Of a stretch of DNA of 56,020 nucleotides, positions 7,935 to 15,610 are shown in pieces (within the stretch, counting starts at the first letter, position 1; each line of letters starts with the position of its first letter). This DNA is from JAAGZL01 sp050297535 (GTDB lineage: Bacteria; Pseudomonadota; Gammaproteobacteria; Chromatiales; Chromatiaceae). The DNA is taken from NCBI GenBank assembly GCA_050297535.1, contig JBNKSV010000012.1, positions 1 through 56,020 on the forward strand, read 5' to 3'. A program made the translations under genes and the position numbers. The notes beneath the pieces were generated by a model, which worked only from the letters and a program-made list of their open reading frames with translations, was not told the DNA's origin and did no database searches.

Positions 7935-8744
7935 ATGTTTTCCAGGATCAAAGAAGACATCGCATGCGTTTTCGATCGGGATCCGGCTGCGCGTAACACC
8001 TTTGAGGTGCTGACCACCTATCCCGGAATCCACGCAATCATCATACATAGACTGTCCCATTCGTTGTGGAATAGAGGGTTGTGCTGGTTGGCCAGGGTTC
8101 TCTCCAACGTTGCACGTTTGGTTACCGGTATCGAGATCCATCCGGGGGCGATAATAGGTCGGCGTTTTTTCATTGATCACGGTATGGGGGTGGTAATCGG
8201 CGAGACCGCTATCATCGGTGATGATTGCACCCTGTATCACGGCGTCACCCTGGGAGGTACCAGCTGGGACAAAGGCAAACGCCATCCAACCCTGGGGAAT
8301 AACGTAGTTGTGGGCGCCGGGGCCAAGGTGCTTGGTCCGATCAAGATCGGGGATGGTGCCAGGATCGGATCGAACGCTGTGGTCGTGAAGTCGGTGCCGG
8401 ATGGGGCTACGGCTATCGGGGTGCCTGGTCGTCTGGTTGAATCCAGTAAGACAGAGGATGAACAACGTCGCAAGGATATGGCCGATAAGATGGGATTTGA
8501 CGCCTACGGTGCTACCCGTGATGCACCTGATCCTGTGGCCCATGCCATTAACTGCATGCTGGATCATATACACGTGTTGGATGAGCGTATGCAGACCATG
8601 TGCAATGCAATCAAAGAGGTAAGTGGGGCTCAGTTGGACGTAGAGCTGCCTAGTCTGGATTCATGTGAAATAACATCCACGGCTGAAGAGCTCAGAAAGT
8701 TGGAATCTAAGGACGAAGATGATGATTCCGCGTCAAATCAGTAG
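7935..8744 (+). CDS. cysE: Serine O-acetyltransferase
   Basis: It acetylates L-serine to O-acetylserine, the committed step of cysteine synthesis. The 269-residue protein has an N-terminal helical part and a left-handed beta-helix of hexapeptide repeats (IEIHPGAIIGRRFFIDHGMG, VVIGETAIIGDDC, GVTLGGTSWDKGKRHPTLG). Catalytic Asp/His lie in FIDHGMG. The acidic C-terminal extension (ESKDEDDDSASNQ) is unusual. Placement immediately before iscR links cysteine supply to IscS, which consumes it; the same order is known in Pseudomonas. Confidence 0.95.
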   Translation: MFSRIKEDIACVFDRDPAARNTFEVLTTYPGIHAIIIHRLSHSLWNRGLCWLARVLSNVARLVTGIEIHPGAIIGRRFFIDHGMGVVIGETAIIGDDCTLYHGVTLGGTSWDKGKRHPTLGNNVVVGAGAKVLGPIKIGDGARIGSNAVVVKSVPDGATAIGVPGRLVESSKTEDEQRRKDMADKMGFDAYGATRDAPDPVAHAINCMLDHIHVLDERMQTMCNAIKEVSGAQLDVELPSLDSCEITSTAEELRKLESKDEDDDSASNQ

Positions 8745-8754
8745 CGATGACGTA

Positions 8755-8786
8755 AAAGTTGACTAATTTACTTGGTATAGTATATT
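8755..8786 (+). promoter_or_regulatory. isc operon promoter overlapped by an IscR-type operator
   Basis: A -35 TTGACT (8759-8764) and -10 TATATT (8781-8786) are 16 bp apart. The -35 lies inside AGTTGACTAATTTACTTGG, which resembles the E. coli iscR operator and the left half of the IscR type 1 consensus (GACTRWWWYAGTC), with a weaker right half. Binding here would block polymerase, so feedback repression by holo-IscR is expected. A further TAGTCAAC half-site lies at 8821-8828, next to the iscR start. Confidence 0.75.
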
Positions 8787-8828
8787 AGAATTATTAGATA
8801 TATAGTCAGGCCCTGAGGAGTAGTCAAC

Positions 8829-9326
8829 GTGAAACTTACCACTAAGGGACGCTACGCGGTAACAGCCATGCTGGATCTGGCCTTGCATGATGGCAAAGGT
8901 CCGATCACCCTGTCCGATGTAGCCAGCAGACAACATATCTCTCTTTCCTATCTGGAGCAACTATTTGCCAGATTGCGCAAGAGATCTCTGGTGTCTAGCG
9001 TGCGTGGTCCCGGGGGTGGATATGCGCTTGGTCGCGATATGCGGGATATATCCGTGGCTGAGGTTATTGCGGCGGTGGATGAGAATCTTGATACTACCAG
9101 TTGTGGCGGGTCTCAAAATTGTCAGAGAGACAAACGATGTCTCACGCATGATCTCTGGAATGATCTCAGCACCAGGATTTACGAATATCTAAATGGTATT
9201 TCATTGCACGATCTGGTTATGAGCTGTGGCGTACAAAAGACATCCGAGCATCAGGATCGGATGGCAGACAGATCAAAGTACGGGGCTGCAGCAGACCAGC
9301 TTCCTGGTACGCATACCAGGCTATAA
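8829..9326 (+). CDS. iscR: Fe-S cluster regulator IscR
   Basis: This Rrf2 repressor senses [2Fe-2S] and heads the isc operon. The 165-residue protein has a winged helix (residues 1-65, with RGPGGGY) and Cys92, Cys98, Cys104 and His107 in the same places as E. coli IscR (162 residues). The start is GTG with GAGGAG 8 nt upstream. A probable IscR operator sits in its own promoter, so autorepression is likely. It is the closer match to canonical IscR by position; a paralog lies at 2631. Confidence 0.95.
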   Translation: MKLTTKGRYAVTAMLDLALHDGKGPITLSDVASRQHISLSYLEQLFARLRKRSLVSSVRGPGGGYALGRDMRDISVAEVIAAVDENLDTTSCGGSQNCQRDKRCLTHDLWNDLSTRIYEYLNGISLHDLVMSCGVQKTSEHQDRMADRSKYGAAADQLPGTHTRL

Positions 9327-9355
9327 AGATTTATGATTTTTTGGAGTCAGTATTG

Positions 9356-10570
9356 ATGAAGTTACCGATCTACATGGATTATTCGGCCACTACGCCGGTT
9401 GATCCCAGGGTTGCCAAGAGGATGATGGAATGCCTCACGCCGGATGGCGCATTCGGAAACCCGGCATCCCGTTCTCACCAATATGGCTGGGATGCGGAAA
9501 ATCTGGTGGAAGAGGCGCGGCGCAATGTGGCGGATCTGGTAAATGCCGACCCCAAAGAGATAATCTGGACCTCTGGAGCCACCGAGTCCGACAATCTTGC
9601 CATCAAGGGTGTGGCCCACTTCTATCAGAATAAGGGCAAACATATCATCACCAGCAAGACCGAGCATAAGGCGGTGCTGGATAGCTGTCGGCATCTGGAG
9701 CGGGAAGGTTTCGAGATAACCTATATGGCTCCGGAGCCTAATGGCCTGATCGATCTGGCCAAGTTGGAGGCCGCGATACGTGATGACACCATCCTGGTAT
9801 CAATCATGCATGTGAACAATGAGATCGGTGTGGTGCAGGATATTGCGGCGATTGGCGAGTTGACCCGCTCCAAAAAGGTGCTGTTTCATGTGGATGCTGC
9901 CCAAAGTGCGGGCAAGGTGCCGATAGACTTGGAGAATATGAAGGTCGATCTCATGTCATTCTCCGCCCACAAGATCTACGGCCCCAAGGGTATTGGAGCC
10001 CTCTATGTGCGACGCAAGCCCAGGGTGCGGATCGAGGCGCAGATGCACGGTGGTGGTCACGAGCGTGGTATGCGTTCCGGCACCCTGCCTACCCATCAGA
10101 TAGTGGGGATGGGGGAGGCCTTCCGTATCGCCAATGAGGAGATGCAGGCAGAGAATGAGAAGTTGTTGTCGCTGCGCAACCGTCTCTGGGATGGCATCAA
10201 AGATATGGAAGAGGTGTACCTGAACGGGGATCTGGAACAGCGGGTGGCTGGCAACCTGAATATCAGTTTTAATTTTGTGGAGGGTGAGTCGCTGATCCTG
10301 GCCCTGCGCGACATAGCGGTCTCATCTGGTTCCGCATGTACCTCTGCCAGTCTGGAACCGAGCTACGTGCTCAGGGCCCTGGGCAGGGATGATGAATTGG
10401 CCCACAGCTCGATTCGCTTCACCTTCGGTCGTTTTTCCACCGAAGAAGAGGTGGACCTGGTGATAGGCAAGATCAGACATGAGGTGACACGTCTACGTGA
10501 ACTTTCTCCTCTGTGGGAGATGTTCAAAGATGGCGTAGATCTTAAATCAATCAATTGGTCGGGGCATTAA
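9356..10570 (+). CDS. iscS: Cysteine desulfurase
   Basis: This PLP enzyme removes sulfur from cysteine and passes persulfide to IscU and other acceptors. It has 404 residues, the same as E. coli IscS. It begins MKLPIYMDYSATTPVDP; PLP Lys206 is in SFSAHKIYGPKG and the mobile catalytic Cys328 is in SSGSACTSASLEPS. The ATG at 9356 has TTGGAG upstream. It is the second gene of the isc operon. Confidence 0.98.
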   Translation: MKLPIYMDYSATTPVDPRVAKRMMECLTPDGAFGNPASRSHQYGWDAENLVEEARRNVADLVNADPKEIIWTSGATESDNLAIKGVAHFYQNKGKHIITSKTEHKAVLDSCRHLEREGFEITYMAPEPNGLIDLAKLEAAIRDDTILVSIMHVNNEIGVVQDIAAIGELTRSKKVLFHVDAAQSAGKVPIDLENMKVDLMSFSAHKIYGPKGIGALYVRRKPRVRIEAQMHGGGHERGMRSGTLPTHQIVGMGEAFRIANEEMQAENEKLLSLRNRLWDGIKDMEEVYLNGDLEQRVAGNLNISFNFVEGESLILALRDIAVSSGSACTSASLEPSYVLRALGRDDELAHSSIRFTFGRFSTEEEVDLVIGKIRHEVTRLRELSPLWEMFKDGVDLKSINWSGH

Positions 10571-10646
10571 AAGCAATAACACCAAAGGCCCTAAGAGTTT
10601 ATAGGCGTCTGCCGCTTAGAGCAGGCGTTATTGCAGGAGAGAGATG

Positions 10647-11033
10647 ATGGCATACAGCGATAAGGTTTTAGATCATTATGAGAACCCGCGTAACGTGGGT
10701 ACCATGGATAAAGACGCCAAGGATGTCGGTACCGGTATGGTAGGCGCCCCCGCCTGTGGTGACGTGATGCGTCTGCAGATCAAGGTAAATGACGCAGGTG
10801 TAATCGAAGATGCCAAGTTCAAGACCTATGGATGTGGTTCTGCGATCGCATCCAGCAGCTTGCTGACCGAGTGGGTGAAGGGTAAGACCCTGGAAGAGGC
10901 GCAACAGATCAAGAACGCCGACATTGCCGAAGAGCTGGCGCTGCCGCCGGTGAAGGTACACTGTTCCGTTCTTGCGGAAGACGCCATCAAGGCAGCGGTC
11001 AACGACTACACCAAGAAACAGAACGGGTCCTGA
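10647..11033 (+). CDS. iscU: Fe-S cluster assembly scaffold
   Basis: This scaffold assembles [2Fe-2S] from IscS sulfur and hands it to the HscA/HscB chaperones. It has 128 residues as in E. coli. Conserved Cys37 (GAPACGD, with Asp39), Cys63 (YGCGS) and the Cys of VHCSVLAE near 106 are present. The LPPVK motif recognised by HscA precedes the last Cys. Two ATGs are adjacent; the second (10647) fits the family start and an AGGAGA RBS. Confidence 0.98.
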   Translation: MAYSDKVLDHYENPRNVGTMDKDAKDVGTGMVGAPACGDVMRLQIKVNDAGVIEDAKFKTYGCGSAIASSSLLTEWVKGKTLEEAQQIKNADIAEELALPPVKVHCSVLAEDAIKAAVNDYTKKQNGS

Positions 11034-11043
11034 GGTAAAAGCT

Positions 11044-11367
11044 ATGGCAATAACCATGACTGAGGCTGCCGCCAACCATGTGCAGCGTTTTTTGGAAAAT
11101 CGCGGTAGCGGTTTGGGTATTCGTCTCGGGGTGCGTACCTCAGGCTGTTCCGGCATGGCCTATGTGCTGGAGTTCGCCGATGAACAGAATGAAGATGACG
11201 TGATCTTCGAGGATCATGGCGTCAAGGTACTGGTGGATCAGAAGAGCCTCACCTATCTGGACGGTACGGAGCTGGATTACGGCAAGGAAGGGCTGAACGA
11301 AGGGTTTAAGTTCAATAACCCGAACTCTAAAGACCAGTGTGGTTGTGGTGAGAGCTTCACGGTTTAA
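11044..11367 (+). CDS. iscA: A-type Fe-S carrier
   Basis: This A-type carrier delivers clusters, mainly [4Fe-4S], to apo-proteins. The 107-residue length equals E. coli IscA. It starts MAITMTEAAANHVQRFL, with Cys in TSGCSGMAY (about 35) and the pair in QCGCGESF (about 99 and 101). The RBS GAGGT overlaps the iscU stop codon, showing tight coupling. A large hairpin element separates it from hscB. Confidence 0.97.
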   Translation: MAITMTEAAANHVQRFLENRGSGLGIRLGVRTSGCSGMAYVLEFADEQNEDDVIFEDHGVKVLVDQKSLTYLDGTELDYGKEGLNEGFKFNNPNSKDQCGCGESFTV

Positions 11368-11390
11368 ATTCTACTCATGCGGCACGATAC

Positions 11391-11458
11391 GGCGTTGAAA
11401 TCCCCCTCAAAATGCTCATTTACTAGTTGTAAACTGCGCTTTTTCGGATGATTTCGCC
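11391..11458. repeat. Large imperfect stem-loop element between iscA and hscB
   Basis: A 68-nt imperfect palindrome. GGCG..GAAATC at the left end pairs with GATTTC..GCC at the right end, and AAAATGC with GCGCTTTTT-side bases. TTTAC pairs with GTAAA around a central TAGTT. It sits in the 180-bp spacer inside the isc operon. It may be a dispersed intergenic repeat or an RNA structure that sets the ratio of iscRSUA to hscBA-fdx message. Confidence 0.6.
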
Positions 11459-11547
11459 TTGTCTCGCACTCGCCTGAGCGAATTTAAATGGCCTGGCAAG
11501 TTTGAGGCGTTTATTCTTTCCATCTTTGTATACGCACACACCGCACC

Positions 11548-12093
11548 ATGCTAGATTTTTCCAAAAACTACTTTGAACTGTTTGGCCTGCCGTTGGATTA
11601 CTCCATTGATGTCGGAGAGCTGTCGGACAACTATCGTAACCTGCAGCGGGTAGTGCACCCGGATCGATTTGCCTCTGGCTCGGAGCAGGAACGCCGTCTC
11701 TCCATGCAGGGTGCCACCCTGATCAACGAGGCCTTCCAGACCCTGAAAGATCCAATGTTGCGCGCCAGATATCTTCTGTCACTGCATGGAATAGACGTTG
11801 GAGACGGCAGAGACGCGACCCAGGACATGGAGTTCCTGATGGAGCAGATGGAGCTACGGGAGCAGTTGTCAGAAGTGAAGGAACAGGCCGATCCCCTAGA
11901 TATAGTGGCAAAGATAATCAGCGCTATTGATGGGAAGCTCAAGGCATTGATCGAGCAGATAACAGAACAGTTTGCGTCCGCGGCACCAGAGCACCTGGAG
12001 CTGGCGCGGGAGACAGTATTGAAGATGCAATTCCTGCAAAAGATACATCAGGACGCGGAGTCCCTGGAAGCCGAATTGGAGGATGCCTTGTAA
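11548..12093 (+). CDS. hscB: Fe-S assembly J-domain co-chaperone
   Basis: It stimulates HscA ATPase and recruits IscU. The 181-residue protein has an N-terminal J domain (FELFGLPLDYSID, with HPD at residues 37-39) and a C-terminal three-helix IscU-binding domain rich in Leu and Glu. Length is close to E. coli HscB (171). The stop TAA shares its last A with the hscA ATG, so translation is coupled. Confidence 0.96.
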   Translation: MLDFSKNYFELFGLPLDYSIDVGELSDNYRNLQRVVHPDRFASGSEQERRLSMQGATLINEAFQTLKDPMLRARYLLSLHGIDVGDGRDATQDMEFLMEQMELREQLSEVKEQADPLDIVAKIISAIDGKLKALIEQITEQFASAAPEHLELARETVLKMQFLQKIHQDAESLEAELEDAL

Positions 12094-13964
12094 TGGCGCT
12101 GCTGCAACTTTCCGAACCTGGCCAGTCGGCCGCACCCCATCAACATAAGCTGGCTGCAGGCATAGACCTGGGCACCACCAACTCTCTGGTGGCCAGCGTG
12201 CGTTCCGCTGTGGCCGAGACCCTGCCGGATGCCGATGGTCGCCATATCCTGCCTTCGGTGGTGCGTTACACGGAACAGGGAGTTGAGGTCGGTTATGCGG
12301 CTAAGGCCGAGGCTGCGTCCGATCCTCTGAACACCATCATCTCTGCCAAGCGTCTGCTGGGACGGGGGCTTGCGGATATCAAGAGTCTGGGTGAGCGCCT
12401 GCCATACGAATTCAGACAGGATGACACAGCGGTACCACGCATCCGTACCCTTGCTGGTGATGTAAGCCCGATAGAGGTATCAGCCGAGATCCTGAAGACC
12501 TTGGCGCGACGAGCGGAAGACACCCTGGGTGGCGAGTTGACCGGGGTGGTGATAACCGTCCCGGCCTATTTCGATGACGCCCAGCGTCAGGCCACCAAGG
12601 ATGCCGCCAAGCTGGCTGGACTAAATGTACTACGCCTGTTGAACGAGCCCACCGCCGCAGCCGTGGCCTACGGGCTGGATAGCGGTTCCGACGGGGTGCA
12701 CGCCATCTATGACTTGGGGGGCGGCACCTTCGATATCTCTATCCTGCGTCTCAATCGCGGCGTGTTCGAGGTGCTATCCACCGGTGGTGATTCGGCCCTG
12801 GGTGGAGACGATCTGGATCGTCTGGTGGCGGAGTGGATCATGCAACAGGCCGGTATCCAGGATGATGCTGGACATGGCATGCTGCGACGTCTGCTGCGCG
12901 ACGCCTGTGCCGCTAAAGAGGCACTTACCGAATCTGAGACGGCGGAGATCAATCTGGAGTTGGAGGACGGCAGCTTCTGGGAAGGTAGCCTCAGCCGCGC
13001 CAAATTCAACGAACTGGTGGAGCCGTTGATCCGCAAGACCCTGGGTCCCTGCCGCCGCGCCCTGCGCGATGCTGGGATCAAGGCGGAGGAGATAGAGGAT
13101 GTGGTGATGGTGGGGGGTTCCACCCGTGTGCCTCTGGTGCGGGAGATGGTGGGGGAGTTCTTTGCCACCACACCGCTTACCAGCATCGACCCGGACCGCG
13201 TGGTGGCGGTGGGTGCGGCGATCCAGGCCGACGTGCTGGCAGGCAACAAACCGGACGGCGAGATGCTGCTGCTGGACGTGAATCCACTCTCCCTTGGTAT
13301 CGAGACCATGGGCGGGTTGGTGGAGAAGATCATCCCGCGCAACACCACTATACCGGTAGCCCGAGCCCAGGAGTTCACTACCTTCAAGGACGGCCAGACC
13401 GCCCTGGCGGTGCATGTGCTGCAGGGTGAGCGCGAGTTGGTGAGCGATTGTCGTTCCCTGGCCAGATTTGAACTGCGCGGTATCCCTCCCATGGTAGCGG
13501 GTGCCGCCCGTATCCGCGTGACCTTCTCGGTGGACGCCGACGGACTGTTGCATGTGGAGGCGGAAGAGCAGTCCAGCGGGGTCAAGACCGGGGTTGAGGT
13601 GAAGCCTTCATATGGGCTGACCGATGGCGAAATCGAAGGGATGCTACGGGATTCCATAGACTATGCTCAGAAGGACCTGGAGGCGCGACGTCTGCGGGAA
13701 CAGCAGGTGGAGGCGGAGCGGGTGATTGAGGCCCTGCGTTCAGCCCTGGATGCCGACGGCGATGAACTGTTGAATGCGGAAGAACGGGAAAAGATTAAGC
13801 ACCAGCTTAACCGTCTGGTTGAAATCTCTCAGGCGGATGACCATATTCAGATCAAGCAAGAGATAGAGGCGCTGGAGAAGGTGTGCGAGTTCTATGTGGA
13901 GCGGCGCATGAACGCCAGTGTTACCAAGGCCATGTCCGGCCACAGTGTAGATGAATTTGAATAG
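12093..13964 (+). CDS. hscA: Fe-S assembly Hsp70 chaperone
   Basis: This specialised Hsp70 drives cluster transfer from IscU using ATP. The 623-residue protein compares with 616 in E. coli. Phosphate-binding GIDLGTTNSLVA (near residues 23-34), YDLGGGTFDISIL and VMVGGSTRVP mark the nucleotide-binding domain. The substrate-binding domain starts near NPLSLGIETMGG, and a helical lid rich in Glu and Arg ends the protein. It overlaps hscB by one base; fdx follows 12 bp later. Confidence 0.98.
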   Translation: MALLQLSEPGQSAAPHQHKLAAGIDLGTTNSLVASVRSAVAETLPDADGRHILPSVVRYTEQGVEVGYAAKAEAASDPLNTIISAKRLLGRGLADIKSLGERLPYEFRQDDTAVPRIRTLAGDVSPIEVSAEILKTLARRAEDTLGGELTGVVITVPAYFDDAQRQATKDAAKLAGLNVLRLLNEPTAAAVAYGLDSGSDGVHAIYDLGGGTFDISILRLNRGVFEVLSTGGDSALGGDDLDRLVAEWIMQQAGIQDDAGHGMLRRLLRDACAAKEALTESETAEINLELEDGSFWEGSLSRAKFNELVEPLIRKTLGPCRRALRDAGIKAEEIEDVVMVGGSTRVPLVREMVGEFFATTPLTSIDPDRVVAVGAAIQADVLAGNKPDGEMLLLDVNPLSLGIETMGGLVEKIIPRNTTIPVARAQEFTTFKDGQTALAVHVLQGERELVSDCRSLARFELRGIPPMVAGAARIRVTFSVDADGLLHVEAEEQSSGVKTGVEVKPSYGLTDGEIEGMLRDSIDYAQKDLEARRLREQQVEAERVIEALRSALDADGDELLNAEEREKIKHQLNRLVEISQADDHIQIKQEIEALEKVCEFYVERRMNASVTKAMSGHSVDEFE

Positions 13965-13976
13965 GGTCTAGCCTAT

Positions 13977-14315
13977 ATGCCAAAGATTACATTCCTACCC
14001 CATGCCGAGATCTGTCCGGAGGGCGAGACCATTGAGGCGGAGCCAGGTCAGACCATCTGTGATGCGGCCCTGGAGCATGGTGTAGAGATAGAGCACGCCT
14101 GCGAGATGTCCTGTGCCTGCTCGACATGCCATGTCATCATTCGTGAAGGCTTTGCTTCCCTGGAAGAGGCGGATGAGATGGAAGACGATATGCTGGATCA
14201 GGCCTGGGGTCTGGAATCTGAATCCAGGCTGGCCTGTCAGGCCAAGGTAGGGGATGAGGATCTGGTGATAGAGATCCCCAAATACACCAAGAATCTGGTA
14301 TCGGAAAATCACTAG
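13977..14315 (+). CDS. fdx: ISC-type [2Fe-2S] ferredoxin
   Basis: This electron donor for Fe-S assembly has an adrenodoxin-type fold. The 112-residue protein carries Cys42, Cys48, Cys51 (ACEMSCACSTC) and Cys87 (RLACQAK), matching E. coli Fdx positions. An extra Cys46 lies inside the loop, as in the bacterial ISC group. It lies between hscA and iscX. Confidence 0.96.
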   Translation: MPKITFLPHAEICPEGETIEAEPGQTICDAALEHGVEIEHACEMSCACSTCHVIIREGFASLEEADEMEDDMLDQAWGLESESRLACQAKVGDEDLVIEIPKYTKNLVSENH

Positions 14316-14326
14316 GGGGGAACGGC

Positions 14327-14527
14327 GTGGGTCTAAACTGGACAGATGTACTGGATATCGCCATCGAGTTGGACGAGGCCTATCCAGATGTGGATCCGCG
14401 CAGCGTAAACTTCGTTGATCTGCGCAACTGGATTATGGGACTGCCGGGGTTTGAGGGCGATCCGGAAAGGTGTGGCGAGAAGGTCTTGGAGGCTGTTCAG
14501 ACCGCGTGGATCGACGAGAGAGATTAA
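14327..14527 (+). CDS. iscX: Fe-S assembly protein IscX
   Basis: This small acidic protein binds IscS and iron and modulates cluster assembly. It has 66 residues as in E. coli. Visible family features are WTDVLDIAIELDEAYPDVDP and RFVDLRNWI-like FVDLRNWIMGL. The start is GTG behind a strong AGGGGGGAA. It is the last canonical isc gene; htpX starts 24 bp later and is probably on the same transcript. Confidence 0.95.
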   Translation: MGLNWTDVLDIAIELDEAYPDVDPRSVNFVDLRNWIMGLPGFEGDPERCGEKVLEAVQTAWIDERD

Positions 14528-14551
14528 GCTGATCATCGAGAGGCTTGTAAT

Positions 14552-15433
14552 ATGAAAAGAATTTTCCTGTTTCTACTTACCAATATCGCCATCGTATTTG
14601 TACTCAATATCTCCATGCGTCTGCTGGGTGTGGATAGCTATCTCTATACCCAAGGTGTGGACCTGAATATTAATGCGCTCCTTATCTTTGCCATGGTCTT
14701 CGGTATGGGCGGTTCGTTTATCTCCCTGCTTATATCCAAATGGTCGGCCAAGCGCATGACCGGGGCCAGGGTGATCGAACAGCCCGCCAACAATACCGAG
14801 AGATGGTTGGTGGAGACGGTGCAGAGTCAGGCGCAACGGGCCGGTATCGGTCTGCCGGAGGTGGCAATCTTTGACTCCCCTCAACCCAATGCCTTCGCCA
14901 CCGGCGCCAATCGCAACAGCGCCTTGGTAGCGGTGAGCACCGGGCTGTTACAACACATGGACCAGGATGAAGTAGAGGCGGTCCTGGCCCATGAGATTAC
15001 CCATGTCTCCAATGGCGACATGGTGACCCTGGCGCTGATCCAGGGGGTGGTGAATACCTTTGTGATCTTTCTCTCCCGGGTCATCGGTCATACGGTGGAT
15101 CGGGTAGTATTCAAGAACGAGCGCGGTCATGGGATCGCTTTCTGGATTACCACCATCATAGCTGAACTGGTGTTGGGTATACTCGCCAGTATCATAGTGA
15201 TGTGGTTCTCGCGGCAGCGGGAGTACCGGGCCGATGCCGGCGGTGCCGGTCTTGCGGGACGTGGCAAGATGATCGCCGCGCTGGAAAGGCTGAAGGCGGC
15301 GCATGAACAGCCGCAGCTTCCCGATCAATTGGCGGCCTTTGGGGTTTCCGGGAAGACAGGTGGGATCTCCGGTCTGTTCCTTTCTCACCCGCCGTTGGAT
15401 GAGCGGATTCGGGCCTTGCGGGAAGGTGCTTGA
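14552..15433 (+). CDS. htpX: Membrane zinc metalloprotease HtpX
   Basis: This inner-membrane M48 peptidase takes part in quality control of misfolded membrane proteins. It has 293 residues, equal to E. coli HtpX. Two N-terminal membrane segments (about 4-24 and 38-58) are followed by HEITH at 147-151, a hydrophobic pair near 160-210, and the third zinc ligand in REYRADAGGAGLAG. In E. coli its expression is under Cpx control. Here it is only 24 bp behind iscX, an unusual position that suggests readthrough from isc. Confidence 0.95.
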   Translation: MKRIFLFLLTNIAIVFVLNISMRLLGVDSYLYTQGVDLNINALLIFAMVFGMGGSFISLLISKWSAKRMTGARVIEQPANNTERWLVETVQSQAQRAGIGLPEVAIFDSPQPNAFATGANRNSALVAVSTGLLQHMDQDEVEAVLAHEITHVSNGDMVTLALIQGVVNTFVIFLSRVIGHTVDRVVFKNERGHGIAFWITTIIAELVLGILASIIVMWFSRQREYRADAGGAGLAGRGKMIAALERLKAAHEQPQLPDQLAAFGVSGKTGGISGLFLSHPPLDERIRALREGA

Positions 15434-15493
15434 AAATCTATCTCCGGCAGTGAGATACAAAACGAATCATCGTATAATGTGCGTCGCTTCCCT

Positions 15494-15558
15494 GTAGGAG
15501 CCAGCTCCTGCGGGCGATGGCTGTTGTTACGGAATTGCCCAGTGGACTGGGCTCCTAC
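15494..15558. repeat. GTAG-type REP palindrome, second copy
   Basis: GTAGGAGCCAGC-TCCT-GCGGGCGAT forms the left arm, and a degenerate right arm ends CTGGGCTCCTAC at 15558. It is the same family as 6193-6255. It fills the gap between htpX and the DUF1015 gene, where it may end isc-htpX transcription. Confidence 0.8.
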
Positions 15559-15610
15559 ATGAACCTTCGATCAAGATAGTAAAAAACACAATCCTCAGGA
15601 AAATTAAGAT

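Noticed and set aside
12707..13657. 316-codon minus-strand frame within hscA
   Set aside because: Low-complexity Ser/Arg-rich translation, antisense to a clear Hsp70 gene.
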